From positions 2,604,001 through 2,668,000 of the forward strand of contig CAVXHV010000005.1 in NCBI GenBank assembly GCA_963761445.1: 64,000 bases of DNA, read 5' to 3'. Source of the stretch: CAVXHV01 sp963761445. GTDB lineage: Bacteria > Planctomycetota > Planctomycetia > Isosphaerales > Isosphaeraceae. Every line of letters begins with the position of its first letter. Position 1 is the stretch's first letter. Of the stretch, positions 29,910 through 38,130 are shown piece by piece. The notes below the pieces were generated by a model. It searched no databases and was not told the origin of the DNA. It was given only the letters and a program-made list of their open reading frames with translations. Made by a program: the position numbers and the translations under genes.

Positions 29910-30182
29910 ATGCCGCCTCTTCATTTGCGAAACTGGACAGCGTTTCTGTTCGCCGCCGCGCTTGCTGCGTGTGGCGCTCTGATCGCTGCTTTATCGAATC
30001 TAATAAACGGCCGTGCTGGCGCTGATATCGTAGCTCAAGCGTTTGACACAGAGGGAATGCTGTTTTGCCAGTTAATCATCAACGTTTTCGTCATGCGGCG
30101 TTTCTCCCGTTCGACCGAAAAGGAACGCTACAAGTCTGGCGGAGGCAAAGCGGATCGAAGCCGGGACTTCGCGGAGCTGTAG
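29910..30182 (+). CDS. Small membrane protein, type ending SRDFAEL
   Basis: 90 residues; hydrophobic segments WTAFLFAAALAACGALIAAL and MLFCQLIINVFVM, then a Lys-rich stretch and the tail KADRSRDFAEL, cognate with 27021 and 28010. The junction after its stop leads into a vestigial ATGGGA of the NGRRYYY gene at 30189. Confidence 0.5.
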   Translation: MPPLHLRNWTAFLFAAALAACGALIAALSNLINGRAGADIVAQAFDTEGMLFCQLIINVFVMRRFSRSTEKERYKSGGGKADRSRDFAEL

Positions 30183-30352
30183 GTTAAAATGGGAGTGGGC
30201 GTCGAACGCGCCGACTGCGAGCCGCAACGTCTAAAGGGTGAACATTCTGCTCGGAATAGTGGTTATTGATCGATCGAACCAAGACTTAGGGTGGATCGGG
30301 ACTGCAAGGGTTTATCTGGTATCGAGGCTTTCCGCTATCTACGAATGCACCC

Positions 30353-30913
30353 ATGGTTGCGAATCCTCGGTTCGGGCTCTTGGGACTTCTCTGGCTACGG
30401 GTGAGTGTCCGGTGCCTGATCATCGTTGTCGCACTTACCTCCGTGTGCATTTGGTGGGCACTCCGTGTCTCCGAAAGATTGCCGGATGATTGGGACGCGA
30501 GAGAATTCGAGGCCGCCGTAAGAGACGTGGTTGACCTCCACGGCCGAGCTACTGTCACGGTCGAATTACTCGCATGGAGTACCCAAGAGGATGACCGCCC
30601 CCTCCTCGTCGACGCTGCTCTGGCTTGGGCGCGGATCGAGGACCAAAACCAGGTCCGATGGGCACTCCTGGAGCTTTACCGCCATCCGCGAGACAGCCCG
30701 GAGTGGCATCTTTCCCGGCTTTCGCATGGGCCAGACCCTGTTAAGTACTTCAACCGACAGCCAAGTAATTCCGACATTTATCGATTTGACGATGGAGTCT
30801 TCGGGGGTATCCTCAAGGCGGCCTGGGGTGGCTTCCATACATTGAATTCACGTGTCCGTTACAGAACGTGGTTTCGATCGGTCGGCCAAATCCCCACGCG
30901 ATTCCCTTCTTGA
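30353..30913 (+). CDS. Signal-anchored protein of unnamed family X
   Basis: N-terminal membrane anchor (VSVRCLIIVVALTSVCIWW) and a 150-residue extracytoplasmic region with EDDRPLLVDAALAWARIEDQ, ELYRHPRDSPEWHLS and RQPSNSDIYRF. Paralogue of the broken gene at 26272. Open throughout, 186 residues. No catalytic motif recognised. Confidence 0.55.
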   Translation: MVANPRFGLLGLLWLRVSVRCLIIVVALTSVCIWWALRVSERLPDDWDAREFEAAVRDVVDLHGRATVTVELLAWSTQEDDRPLLVDAALAWARIEDQNQVRWALLELYRHPRDSPEWHLSRLSHGPDPVKYFNRQPSNSDIYRFDDGVFGGILKAAWGGFHTLNSRVRYRTWFRSVGQIPTRFPS

Positions 30914-30967
30914 TCCGCGCCTCCAGGACCGAAACGAATCGACGATAGACGAGACTTTACAGAACCC
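30900..30967 (+). repeat. 67-bp direct repeat, copy 2
   Basis: Matches 24958-25024 with a handful of substitutions. It overlaps the last codons of the family X gene and ends at the ATG of the next winged-helix copy. Confidence 0.6.
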
Positions 30968-31195
30968 ATGTTTGCCGCCGCGGCCCGACTGCTGGCCGGT
31001 TGGAATCGTCCGGCCGAGTTCGAGCGAGCGCTGGACGACTGCGTCAAGTTCGGCCTCTCCCGGTTTTCGGCCTCCCTTGGGTTGGATACATTGGAACGGG
31101 CCGGGTTGGTTTCCGTTATGACACGGCCGGGCTGGGCTCCGGTCGTCTTGACCCCTGATGCTAGGGATGAAGCCGATCGACAGGGGACGCGATAA
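30968..31195 (+). CDS. Winged-helix-like cassette protein, copy 10
   Basis: 75 residues: ARLLAGWNRPAEFERALDD, core FGLSRFSASLGLDTLERAGL, then RPGWAPVVLTPD and a new C-terminus. Its TAA overlaps the ATG of the next gene (TAATG), so the two are probably translated together. Short for a complete regulator. Confidence 0.4.
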   Translation: MFAAAARLLAGWNRPAEFERALDDCVKFGLSRFSASLGLDTLERAGLVSVMTRPGWAPVVLTPDARDEADRQGTR

Positions 31196-31422
31196 TGCCG
31201 CGAGTTCGTTTCGGAATCCTGTCGATCATGATCGTGATCGCGGCATTGGCCGTTTTGATGATTCCCGTGCGGTTCATGGTCTCACTCGATCCCTTGTGGT
31301 TGGAATTTACGGGCGATTTGGTGATATGGATCGGAGTGTTCTCGATCGTATTTATCACGCCTTTCATTGGCTTGACGATTGCGCTCTGGCTGGCCATTCT
31401 GCAACTCAAGCGCAAACTTTGA
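31195..31422 (+). CDS. Small membrane protein, VRFGILS type
   Basis: 75 residues, two hydrophobic segments (IMIVIAALAVLMIPVRFMV; WIGVFSIVFITPFIGLTIAL) and a LKRKL tail. Start overlaps the preceding stop. Function unknown. Confidence 0.55.
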   Translation: MPRVRFGILSIMIVIAALAVLMIPVRFMVSLDPLWLEFTGDLVIWIGVFSIVFITPFIGLTIALWLAILQLKRKL

Positions 31423-31453
31423 ACGGCTTTGCCACGGAAATCCGGAGCCTCCG

Positions 31454-31873
31454 ATGCGTTTTCGCTTTCGGCTTCGCACCATCATGCTCGCGATGCCGCT
31501 CCTCGGCGTGGCACTCCTATTCGTCCGGTCGTGCGACAGCGTACCCCGCGGCGTAGACAAACCATCCGCTTTCGAGCACGGCGATGACGGACTGCCGCTC
31601 GTTTCGCCGGCGAAAAACTGGACGCTACGAGTCCGCTTCAACGACGGCGGCGCCATGCACAGTGGCCATCACTGGACGTGGATCATAGACCGAGATCGAT
31701 ACGGTCGTGAGTACGTGATCGCGCAAGGGTACTGTGAGCCGGTTGTCCGTTATGGTCAGCGCCCCCTGCCCGTCCGCTGGATCGACAACGATTCCTTCGA
31801 AGTCGGATTCTTGAACGGCAGGTACTCCGCCTCGTATAAGTATGCCCGTGTGTCAGCAGCAACCAGAGAGTGA
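31454..31873 (+). CDS. Membrane-anchored small protein, RFRLRT type with soluble domain
   Basis: 139 residues: MRFRFRLRTIMLAMPLLGVA anchor, then about 110 hydrophilic residues (KNWTLRVRFNDGGAMHSGHH, PLPVRWIDNDSFEVGFL). Intact. The soluble part looks like a small beta-rich domain; I do not recognise it. Confidence 0.6.
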   Translation: MRFRFRLRTIMLAMPLLGVALLFVRSCDSVPRGVDKPSAFEHGDDGLPLVSPAKNWTLRVRFNDGGAMHSGHHWTWIIDRDRYGREYVIAQGYCEPVVRYGQRPLPVRWIDNDSFEVGFLNGRYSASYKYARVSAATRE

Positions 31874-32329
31874 GCCATTATCGCAGCGCCACTTGAGCCA
31901 CTCTGCGATCAGTTGATCGCGGTGAGTGGCTCTATCGATTCGTTTTTTCGGCGTTTTCTCCGGAATATTCTTGACGACACCTTGCGAGGTTCTAGAATCA
32001 CTTTGCGTTGGTCTCTAGGAAGTCGGCGTATGCCAACCGGAGTTGCCGGCCGGCAACGACGGTGAAAACTGGGTTGCCGACCCCGAGCCTAACATTCAAA
32101 ATCGCAGAGTGGCTCTCTCAGCTTTGTCAGATTCTGTCATTCAAGAAGTATTATATCTGTACATATAAAACAAGCCGCGACTCGCCAGCGCGGTCAAATC
32201 GTCCCGGAAAAGCGACGAGTGCGTTTGCCCAGGGAACGCTGGCGGAGCGTTCTCGGGCTTTATTGATGGGCGACAATTAGCTTCGACATCCACGACGATG
32301 ATCCTCTGCGTTCGAATCTTCCGCTGTCG
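31874..32329. other. No gene seen
   Basis: Open frames here lack family resemblance. GC is lower than around it, with an AT-rich patch at about 32140-32172. A hairpin begins at 32330. Confidence 0.4.
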
Positions 32330-32399
32330 GATCGCATTGGTTGATTCAAATCAGCCTCAGGCCAAGGGTGAAGGCCGATTTGAATCAACCAATGCGATC
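32330..32399. repeat. Large perfect inverted repeat (23-bp arms, 24-base loop)
   Basis: Arm 32330-32352 (begins GATCGCATTGGTTGATTC) is the exact reverse complement of 32377-32399 (begins GATTTGAATCAACCAATG). The stem is AT-richer than the genome and has no T-tract, so it is not a typical terminator. It may be a cruciform or protein-binding site, a folded small RNA, or the joined ends of a lost element. The next 240 bases hold no gene. Confidence 0.85.
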
Positions 32400-32641
32400 G
32401 ATAACATCGACGACGCTGCAATTCTCGTTGGATGTTGACATCGAACACCGGCATAGGTGTCACTAATCAGCGCATACTCGCGGTTCGTCCGGCAACAACC
32501 GCGGTGGCTCAATTCTGGCTGCGAAAGTGGCTCACTTCCTGGCTGCTGTCGACACCCGTGACGAGAGATCGGACTTTTTGAAGCTCTGTAGCGAACTCGA
32601 GACCACCCCTCAGTTCAAGGAAGGAACCAATCGAGGCATTC

Positions 32642-33367
32642 GTGACCGACTCCTCCACCCTCGCCCGCTGGCTCCCGCGAGTCTCCATACGCGGCTTGCT
32701 CTTCCTGATCTTGCTCGCGGCCCTGCTCCTTGGCTGGCGTGCCTCGGAGCAACGCGCCGAACGGGACCGTCGTCAGTACGAGCACCGCCTGCGCTACGCC
32801 GAGGAGGAGCTCCGCCGTGCCAGGGACGAGTTGCAGGACGCGCAACGAGGCCCGCGGCCGGATCGCGCGCGATCCTTCTGGGAAGCGGATCTCGAAGGCT
32901 CAAATCTCGCGGGGATAACGATCGCGATCGACCGCAATGCGTTCCAGCGCGCCTCGTTCCGTAAATGCCGCCTGGAAGGCGCAACGTTGGAAGGAGGAGC
33001 CGCCTCGTTTCAATTCGCTCGTTTCGACGCCGCGAAGCTTGCCCGGGCCTGCCTGAAAGGGGGCGACTGCTCGTTCCAGGCATCGTCGTTCGTCGGGGCG
33101 GATCTGACCGGCGCGACCCTCATCGGAGTATCCAGTTCGTTTCAGCAGGCGTCGTTCGAGGATGCGATCTTGATCGGCGCGAAGCTGTCGGGGAACTTTC
33201 AGCTCGTTAACATCAGCGGCGCGAGGCTTGAGGGGGCCGATCTCTCGGCGATCGCTCACGACGATCTGGCCAGTTGCTACTTCAAGGACCCGCCCACCTA
33301 CAACGCCAGAACGAAATTCCCGCCCGCATTCGATCCGGTCGAACGCTCATGGAGGCGAGTCGAATAG
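32642..33367 (+). CDS. Membrane-anchored pentapeptide-repeat protein
   Basis: GTG start with GAGG upstream. The N-terminal helix VSIRGLLFLILLAALLLGW is followed by a charged coiled coil (about residues 38-70) and then about 110 residues of A(D/N)LXX-type repeats (FVGADLTGATLIG, ISGARLEGADLSAI), predicted to form a right-handed quadrilateral helix. 241 residues. Role unknown; some such proteins mimic DNA or act as scaffolds. Confidence 0.78.
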   Translation: MTDSSTLARWLPRVSIRGLLFLILLAALLLGWRASEQRAERDRRQYEHRLRYAEEELRRARDELQDAQRGPRPDRARSFWEADLEGSNLAGITIAIDRNAFQRASFRKCRLEGATLEGGAASFQFARFDAAKLARACLKGGDCSFQASSFVGADLTGATLIGVSSSFQQASFEDAILIGAKLSGNFQLVNISGARLEGADLSAIAHDDLASCYFKDPPTYNARTKFPPAFDPVERSWRRVE

Positions 33368-33376
33368 CCCGGCGGG

Positions 33377-33409
33377 TGTAGCAGGCACACGCCGTGTGCC
33401 GTCCGCCGA
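33377..33409 (+). repeat. Palindromic dispersed repeat P1, copy A
   Basis: TGTAGCAGGCACACGCCGTG unit containing the palindrome GGCACACGCCGTGTGCC. It lies 9 bases after the pentapeptide gene stop. Other copies: 55100, 57963 and 59343. Confidence 0.8.
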
Positions 33410-33644
33410 AATTGCCGGTGCGTGCACGGTCTTCGCCAGAGCTGCACGCTCGATCAAAGCGTCGTCCCGGAATCGCGAAAAGCCATTCAGTGGCTCCTGG
33501 CCTCGCGGCCCCCGGCAAGTCCCTCCACATTGCGTCGATGAGTTCTCGCTTCGTCCGCAGAGACCAACTCCCAAGCAATCGGGCGGTCCGGTAGACTGAT
33601 CTCAGCAAAACAACATCATCGGTCCGCCCCCACACGAGGCCGGT

Positions 33645-35098
33645 ATGTCCAGTCCGCGCATTCGCGTAGCAGCGCGCCCCTGGCGTCGCCACCTGAGATT
33701 CAGCCTCCGAACTCTGATCGTCGTCGTGCTCGCGCTGGGCGGCGCACTGGGTTTCGTCGTCCACAATGCCCGCGTCCAGCGCGCCGCTGTGAAAGCGATC
33801 GAAGACACACCTGACTGTTGGGCCTGGGTCCAATACGACTGGGAACCGGCGAAACCCTCGTTATGCCGTCCCCTCGCTCCGCCTCCTCCGCCAAACCTTC
33901 GGGCCAAGAGCTGGGTGCCAAACTGGCTGCTCAATCGCGTCGGAGTTGATTATTTCCACGGTGTCACCGCTGTGGAACTCTATTGGAAACTGCGCCGCAC
34001 ATTCGATGAGGCAGACCAGCGCCCGGTACTCGATGAGGCTCTGAAACGCGTCGCAAAACTACCACGGCTCGAGCGACTCGAGCTCCACTGGTCCGCCGTA
34101 AGCAACAACGGCCTGGTCCATCTCCGGGGATTGAGTCACCTTCGGCAGCTAAGCCTCGCCAACACACACGTCGGCGATTCCGCTCTCGACAATGTCGCGA
34201 ATTTGACTCAGCTTCGACAGCTCAGCCTGTCACACACGCAAGTCGGTGACGCGGGGCTTGCCCAACTGGCGAGATTGACACAGCTCGAGGAGCTGGACCT
34301 CAGCCACACCGAAGTTACCGACGCCGGCATGGCTCACTTGAAGAATCTGAAACGACTCAAAGTGCTAGTTCTGGATTTCGCTCAGATCCGGGATACCGGA
34401 TTGGCCCTGGTCACGGCATTCCCTCATCTTGAGGAGCTCGGCCTCGCCGGCACCCAGATCATGGACTCGGGAATGCAGCACCTCAAAGAATTGACGTCGC
34501 TCAAGAAGCTGTCGGTCGCCGCTACGGCCATCACGGATGCGGGATTGAGCTCTCTCCAATCGCTACACCGGCTCGAAGACCTCAATCTTCAACAGACGGA
34601 AATCACCGACGCCGGGCTGGCACAATTGAAGAGACTGACCAACCTCAAATCATTGAGCCTCGACGTTACCAAAGTCACCGGAACGGGGTTCGCGCAGCTC
34701 AATGCGTTGAGCAAGCTCGAGAACGTCCACCTCAGCGAGACGAACCTCAACGACGCCGGATTAGCGCACTTGGGAAACCTGTCCAGTCTCGAGCTGCTAG
34801 TTCTCGACTCAACTGACATCACCGACGTCGGCCTGCGCATCTGAAGACACTCAGCAAGCTCGTGCTTCTCTCCCTTTACTCCACCAAGATAAGCGACGCC
34901 GGTTTGGTCCACCTCAATGCGCTGAGCAACCTCCGAGTGCTAGAACTCAGCTCGACTCAGATCAGCGACGCCGGGCTAGAACACCTGAAAGGGACGCCGA
35001 GTCTCGAATCCTTGTCTCTTTCGTCGACCAAGGTCACGAGCGCGGGAGTGCAAGCCCTCGAGATCGCACTACCGAAGCTGCACGTATTTCGCCCGTAA
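33645..35098 (+). CDS. LRR-family membrane protein, copy 2 (longest, about 14 repeats), frame broken
   Basis: About 484 residues: PWRRHLRFSLRTL, membrane helix, NARVQRAAVKAIED, QYDWEP, PNWLLNRVGVDYFHGV, then roughly fourteen 24-residue LRRs (VTDAGMAHLKN type) ending in the family cap ALPKLHVFRP. The frame is lost near 34838, where the consensus CTGGCGCATCTGAAG lacks one G; the rest is uninterrupted. The leader resembles those of the other LRR genes (CGGTCC...ACGAGGCCGGTATG). Confidence 0.8.
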
Positions 35099-35142
35099 AC
35101 GCACCGCACCGGCCATCCCGGAATCGCCCCCATGAATCCGGC

Positions 35143-35212
35143 ATGCCCGGTGAGCCCCAATCCGTCTCCGTTCACTGGCGACGCTATCTACGCTTGATCA
35201 GGCGTTCATCAA
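35143..35212 (+). pseudogene. LRR-family N-terminal stub
   Basis: MPGEPQSVSVHWRRYLRLIR is the start of an LRR-family gene with a usual leader, cut off before the membrane helix. The sequence then passes into the end of a cassette unit (GCGGGGAACCGGACGG) and its junction, so an LRR gene was replaced by the cassette array. Confidence 0.55.
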
Positions 35213-35279
35213 GCGAGTTCATCGATCGCCAGTTCGGAACCGAACCAAAGCGGGGAACCGGACGGAGTGTAGGTCAAAA

Positions 35280-35591
35280 ATCGGATGGAAAACCATCAAC
35301 GACCGTCGCCATTACTACAAGTCGGAACGGGTCGGAGCCCGAGTCAAAACCACCTACTTCCGGGCCGATGAGTTGGGCCTGTTGATTTCGCTCTCGGACC
35401 CGGAGGATCGGGCCGAGCATGATCAACGTCAGGCCGACCGTGAGAAATATCGGGCCCAGTTCGGCCTTTCCCGGTCCGCGGCCGTGTGTGGCCTGGACAA
35501 ATTGGAACGGGCCGAGCTGGGTTCCGTCGCCCGTATACCAGGCCGGTCTCCGGTCGTTACAATCCTGGACGCTAGCGCGGCGCGCGGTTGA
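35280..35591 (+). pseudogene. NGRRYYY/winged-helix chimera, copy 11, start codon lost
   Basis: 103 codons open in one register: GWKTINDRRHYYKSERVGAR, TYFRADELGLLIS, QADREKYRAQFGLSRSAAV, GRSPVVTILDAS. Where other copies have ATG or GTG this has ATC (35280), and no start lies in frame just upstream. The internal start at 35373 would give only the C-terminal part. Confidence 0.6.
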
Positions 35592-35612
35592 TGTCACTTG
35601 GAGGGAATGTCG

Positions 35613-35813
35613 ATGCCGCCTATTCGATTCCGAATCCAGACGGCAATGGCTGTGATCGCCGAGTCTGGTGTACTGATGGGCTTTTTTGTATGGGCGTTTC
35701 GCGATGACCCCGGCGTCATCTTCCCCATTTTCGTCCTCGTCCTTGCCGCTATCACATACGTAACGGTTCGTCTCCGCCAGTCGACACGACAGCGGAAGGA
35801 CTCGACCGCCTGA
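35613..35813 (+). CDS. Small membrane protein, RFRIQT type
   Basis: 66 residues: MPPIRFRIQTAMAVIAESGV, second hydrophobic segment (VIFPIFVLVLAAITYVTV), basic tail. GGAGGG lies 7 bases before ATG 35613, as in the copies at 19902 and 36214, which decides against the ATG at 35607. Confidence 0.6.
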   Translation: MPPIRFRIQTAMAVIAESGVLMGFFVWAFRDDPGVIFPIFVLVLAAITYVTVRLRQSTRQRKDSTA

Positions 35814-35868
35814 TTGCGCGTGTGAGCGCCAGCGCTAAGCGGGGAGGCCGAGAGAGTGTAGGTTAAGA

Positions 35869-36192
35869 ATCGAATGGAGAACCATCAGTGGACGCCGGTA
35901 TTACTACAAGTCGGAGCGTGAGGGAGGCCGAGCAAAAACGACCTACTTCGGGACCGGTGAGTCGGGCCTCTTGATTTCGCGATTGGAAGCGATGGTGCGG
36001 GCCGAGCGTGAGGCCGAGCGGTGTCAACGTCAGGCCGAGCGTGAGGACTATCGGGCCGAGTTCGGCCTCTCCCGGTTCCCGGCCTCCCGTGGCCTGGACG
36101 AATTGGAACGGGCCGAATTGCTCTCCGTTCATCGTATGCCAGGCCGGTCTCCGGTCGTTACAATCCTGGACGGCACCGAGTTGAACGGGTAA
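35869..36192 (+). pseudogene. NGRRYYY/winged-helix chimera, copy 12, best preserved but no ATG
   Basis: 107 codons without a stop: EWRTISGRRYYYKSEREGGR, TYFGTGESGLLISRLEAM, charged AEREAERCQRQAERED, core FGLSRFPASRGLDELERAEL and RMPGRSPVVTILD. The expected start codon is ATC at 35869. The frame is open upstream to about 35839 but offers no ATG, GTG or TTG. Either silent or started at an unusual codon. Confidence 0.6.
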
Positions 36193-36213
36193 TGTTGCTC
36201 AGAGGGAATGCCG

Positions 36214-36480
36214 ATGCCGCCTTTTCGCTTCCGAATCCGGACGATGATGATCGCCATCGCGGCGGTGGCCGTTCTCCCGAGGCTGGTCCCCTTCGTGTCG
36301 CAACGCCCAATTTTGGCGCGCATTTCTTTTGGATTGCTTGTCTTGTTCGCGACCAGCGCGTGCATTCTAGTCACGGCGTTTGTAGTAGATTTGCTGGCCG
36401 GCGTGCGAAATCAAACGTCGTCGAGATTTGTACCGCCGCGTGAAGAACGAAACGAGATCGCCGAGTCCGAGAGAGCGTAG
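36214..36480 (+). CDS. Small membrane protein, RFRIRT type
   Basis: 88 residues: MPPFRFRIRTMMIAIAAVAV, second segment (ISFGLLVLFATSACILVTAF), charged tail. AGAGGG precedes ATG 36214 by 7 bases. Last clear unit of the array. Confidence 0.6.
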   Translation: MPPFRFRIRTMMIAIAAVAVLPRLVPFVSQRPILARISFGLLVLFATSACILVTAFVVDLLAGVRNQTSSRFVPPREERNEIAESERA

Positions 36481-36518
36481 TTGAATCGCGCCAAGTCCTG
36501 ACGCGGCGAGGCCGCAAT

Positions 36519-36610
36519 GTTGGTCGCGGGTCTCCGACCCCGCCCGATAGTCGCCCTTCGCTCCGCGAAGGGATTTCTTCTCAGTTGGTCGTGGGTCTCC
36601 GACCCCGCCC
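36519..36610. repeat. Two direct copies of a 27-bp palindromic repeat
   Basis: GTTGGTCGCGGGTCTCCGAC and continuation at 36519-36545, and again at 36584-36610 with one difference. Each contains the inverted pair GGGTC/GACCC and can form a hairpin. They lie between the last cassette and the AbiEi gene; the rest of 36481-36796 has no gene. Confidence 0.7.
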
Positions 36611-36796
36611 CCGGCGCGACCGAAGGTCTCGGAGATGCGCGCACGCCGCTGAGATCCTACGGCGGAAGACTCTACCCTGCCGCTCTGGGCCGATATTCGG
36701 TCTCCCGCCTCCGGCGCGACGGCGAGTCCACTCGACGATTCCCCATGTCCCGTACAAACTACCTCGTGATGTGTGAAACTGGAGGTAACATGGACC

Positions 36797-37420
36797 ATGC
36801 CAACTTCGACCGATCTCTTTGAAAATCAGCGACGCCGCGTTGACGCGGCCTTTCGCGAGAGGGGCGGGATCATGCGGATGGCCGAAGCCCTCCGGGCGGG
36901 CGTCCACCGCCGCACGTTGTACGCCCTCCGCGACGCTGGCGTGCTCGAGCAACTCGGGCGCGGGCTCTACCGCCTGGCCGGCGCCCCGCCACTCTCTCAC
37001 CCGGACTTGGTCGCGATCTCCCGACGGGCTCCGCGGGCGGTCGTTTCGCTCGTCTCCGCGCTCGCCTTCCACGGCTTGACCACGCAGGTACCGCACGAAG
37101 TTTACCTGGCCGTCTCTCGGAACAGCGAGCCGCCCCGCATCGATTACCCCCCGGTCCGGTTGTTTCGGTTCGGCACGCGGGCCTTCGGGGAAGGGGTCGA
37201 GACGCACGACTTGGACGCGGCCCTCGTCCGGATCTACTCACGCGAGAAGACCCTGGCCGACTGTTTCAAATGCAGAAACGTGGTTGGGCTCGATACCGCG
37301 CTCGAGGCGCTACGGCGATACCGCGAAGAGGGCCCGGTCGACGTCGCAGCCATCCTCCGCTACGGCCGGACCTGCCGGGTCGAGAGAATGATTCGTCCGT
37401 ACCTGGAGGCGGTCCTGTGA
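36797..37420 (+). CDS. AbiEi-family antitoxin (type IV TA), toxin missing
   Basis: 207 residues. The N-terminal winged helix (RAGVHRRTLYALRDAGVLEQ, LGRGLYRL) and the C-terminal domain (VVSLVSALAFHGLT, YSREKTLADCFKCRN, AILRYGRTCRV) match the AbiEi antitoxin/regulator, which represses its operon and counters the AbiEii nucleotidyltransferase. Start 36797 has GGAGG 11 bases upstream. The stop overlaps a GTG (GTGA at 37417), exactly where abiEii normally begins, but only eight toxin-like codons follow. Confidence 0.85.
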   Translation: MPTSTDLFENQRRRVDAAFRERGGIMRMAEALRAGVHRRTLYALRDAGVLEQLGRGLYRLAGAPPLSHPDLVAISRRAPRAVVSLVSALAFHGLTTQVPHEVYLAVSRNSEPPRIDYPPVRLFRFGTRAFGEGVETHDLDAALVRIYSREKTLADCFKCRNVVGLDTALEALRRYREEGPVDVAAILRYGRTCRVERMIRPYLEAVL

Positions 37421-37504
37421 CTCGGCCGCCGAGGGACATAAAGGGGCTGACGAAACTCTCGCGACACGACCTGTTCGGCTCGCAAGTCATCGACGACGGA
37501 GTGA
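37417..37504 (+). pseudogene. AbiEii toxin stub fused to an LRR C-terminal fragment
   Basis: GTG 37417 overlaps the antitoxin stop and reads VTRPPRDI, the usual start of AbiEii proteins, then switches in frame to LRR-family sequence: KGLTKLSRHDLFGSQVIDDG and NELQRALPSLQ. So the toxin body has been replaced by the last repeat of an LRR gene. Confidence 0.55.
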
Positions 37505-37990
37505 ATGAACTACAGCGCGCGTTGCCGAGTCTGCAGGGGGCTGATCGTCCTGGTGCTCGTGATTGGCGTCGGGCTGGGGTGGCTCGTTCGCAGCGCCCGA
37601 ATCAATCGCCAAGCCGTCTCTGCGATAAAACGGGCCGGTGGCACTGCGGGATATGAGTCACAGCTCTACCACGGGCACTTTCCTCGAGTGACCCGAGCGG
37701 AGCAGTGGCGAAACTGGGCGGCGAATCTGATCGGAATCGAGTATTTCGACGACGTCACGTACGTTCGACTTGGCGGCGGCTCCGGTCCGGAAATGGCCCA
37801 CGTCGGACAGTTCAACTACCGCTGGAGACTCGTAAGTCTCGACAACACCCAGGTAAGCGACACCGGACTCGCGCACCTCCAGGGGATCAGCCATCTAAAG
37901 TGGTTGTCAGTCAATCGCACCAGGGTCACGAACGCCGGAGTGCAACACCTTCAGAAAGTCTTACCAGAGGCGAATATCTTTCATCGCTAA
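37505..37990 (+). CDS. LRR-family membrane protein, copy 3, short and mosaic
   Basis: 161 residues. Lacks the usual RPWRRFLRFSVR start: the membrane helix (GLIVLVLVIGVGLGWLV) is joined directly to the end of the LRR fragment before it. Then RSARINRQAVSAIKRAGG, HGHFPRVTRAEQW, GIEYFDDV, two repeats and the cap VLPEANIFHR. ATG 37505 arises only because the junction is out of frame, so expression is doubtful. Its region 37580-37730 closely matches 40388-40545. Confidence 0.5.
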   Translation: MNYSARCRVCRGLIVLVLVIGVGLGWLVRSARINRQAVSAIKRAGGTAGYESQLYHGHFPRVTRAEQWRNWAANLIGIEYFDDVTYVRLGGGSGPEMAHVGQFNYRWRLVSLDNTQVSDTGLAHLQGISHLKWLSVNRTRVTNAGVQHLQKVLPEANIFHR

Positions 37991-38130
37991 TCCACGGGTC
38001 TGGAATCAGCCACGGCATGGCATCAGACTTCAGGAACACAATTTGTTGACCTTCGTTCAAATCTCGCGGCGCGGGTCGATATAATCAACGAACGGATCAG
38101 ACGTCGACCCAGCCGTCGCGCAAGCTTGTC

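Noticed and set aside
19729..36480. CRISPR array
   Set aside because: Units are hundreds of bases long, code for protein and lack short regular repeats with unique spacers.
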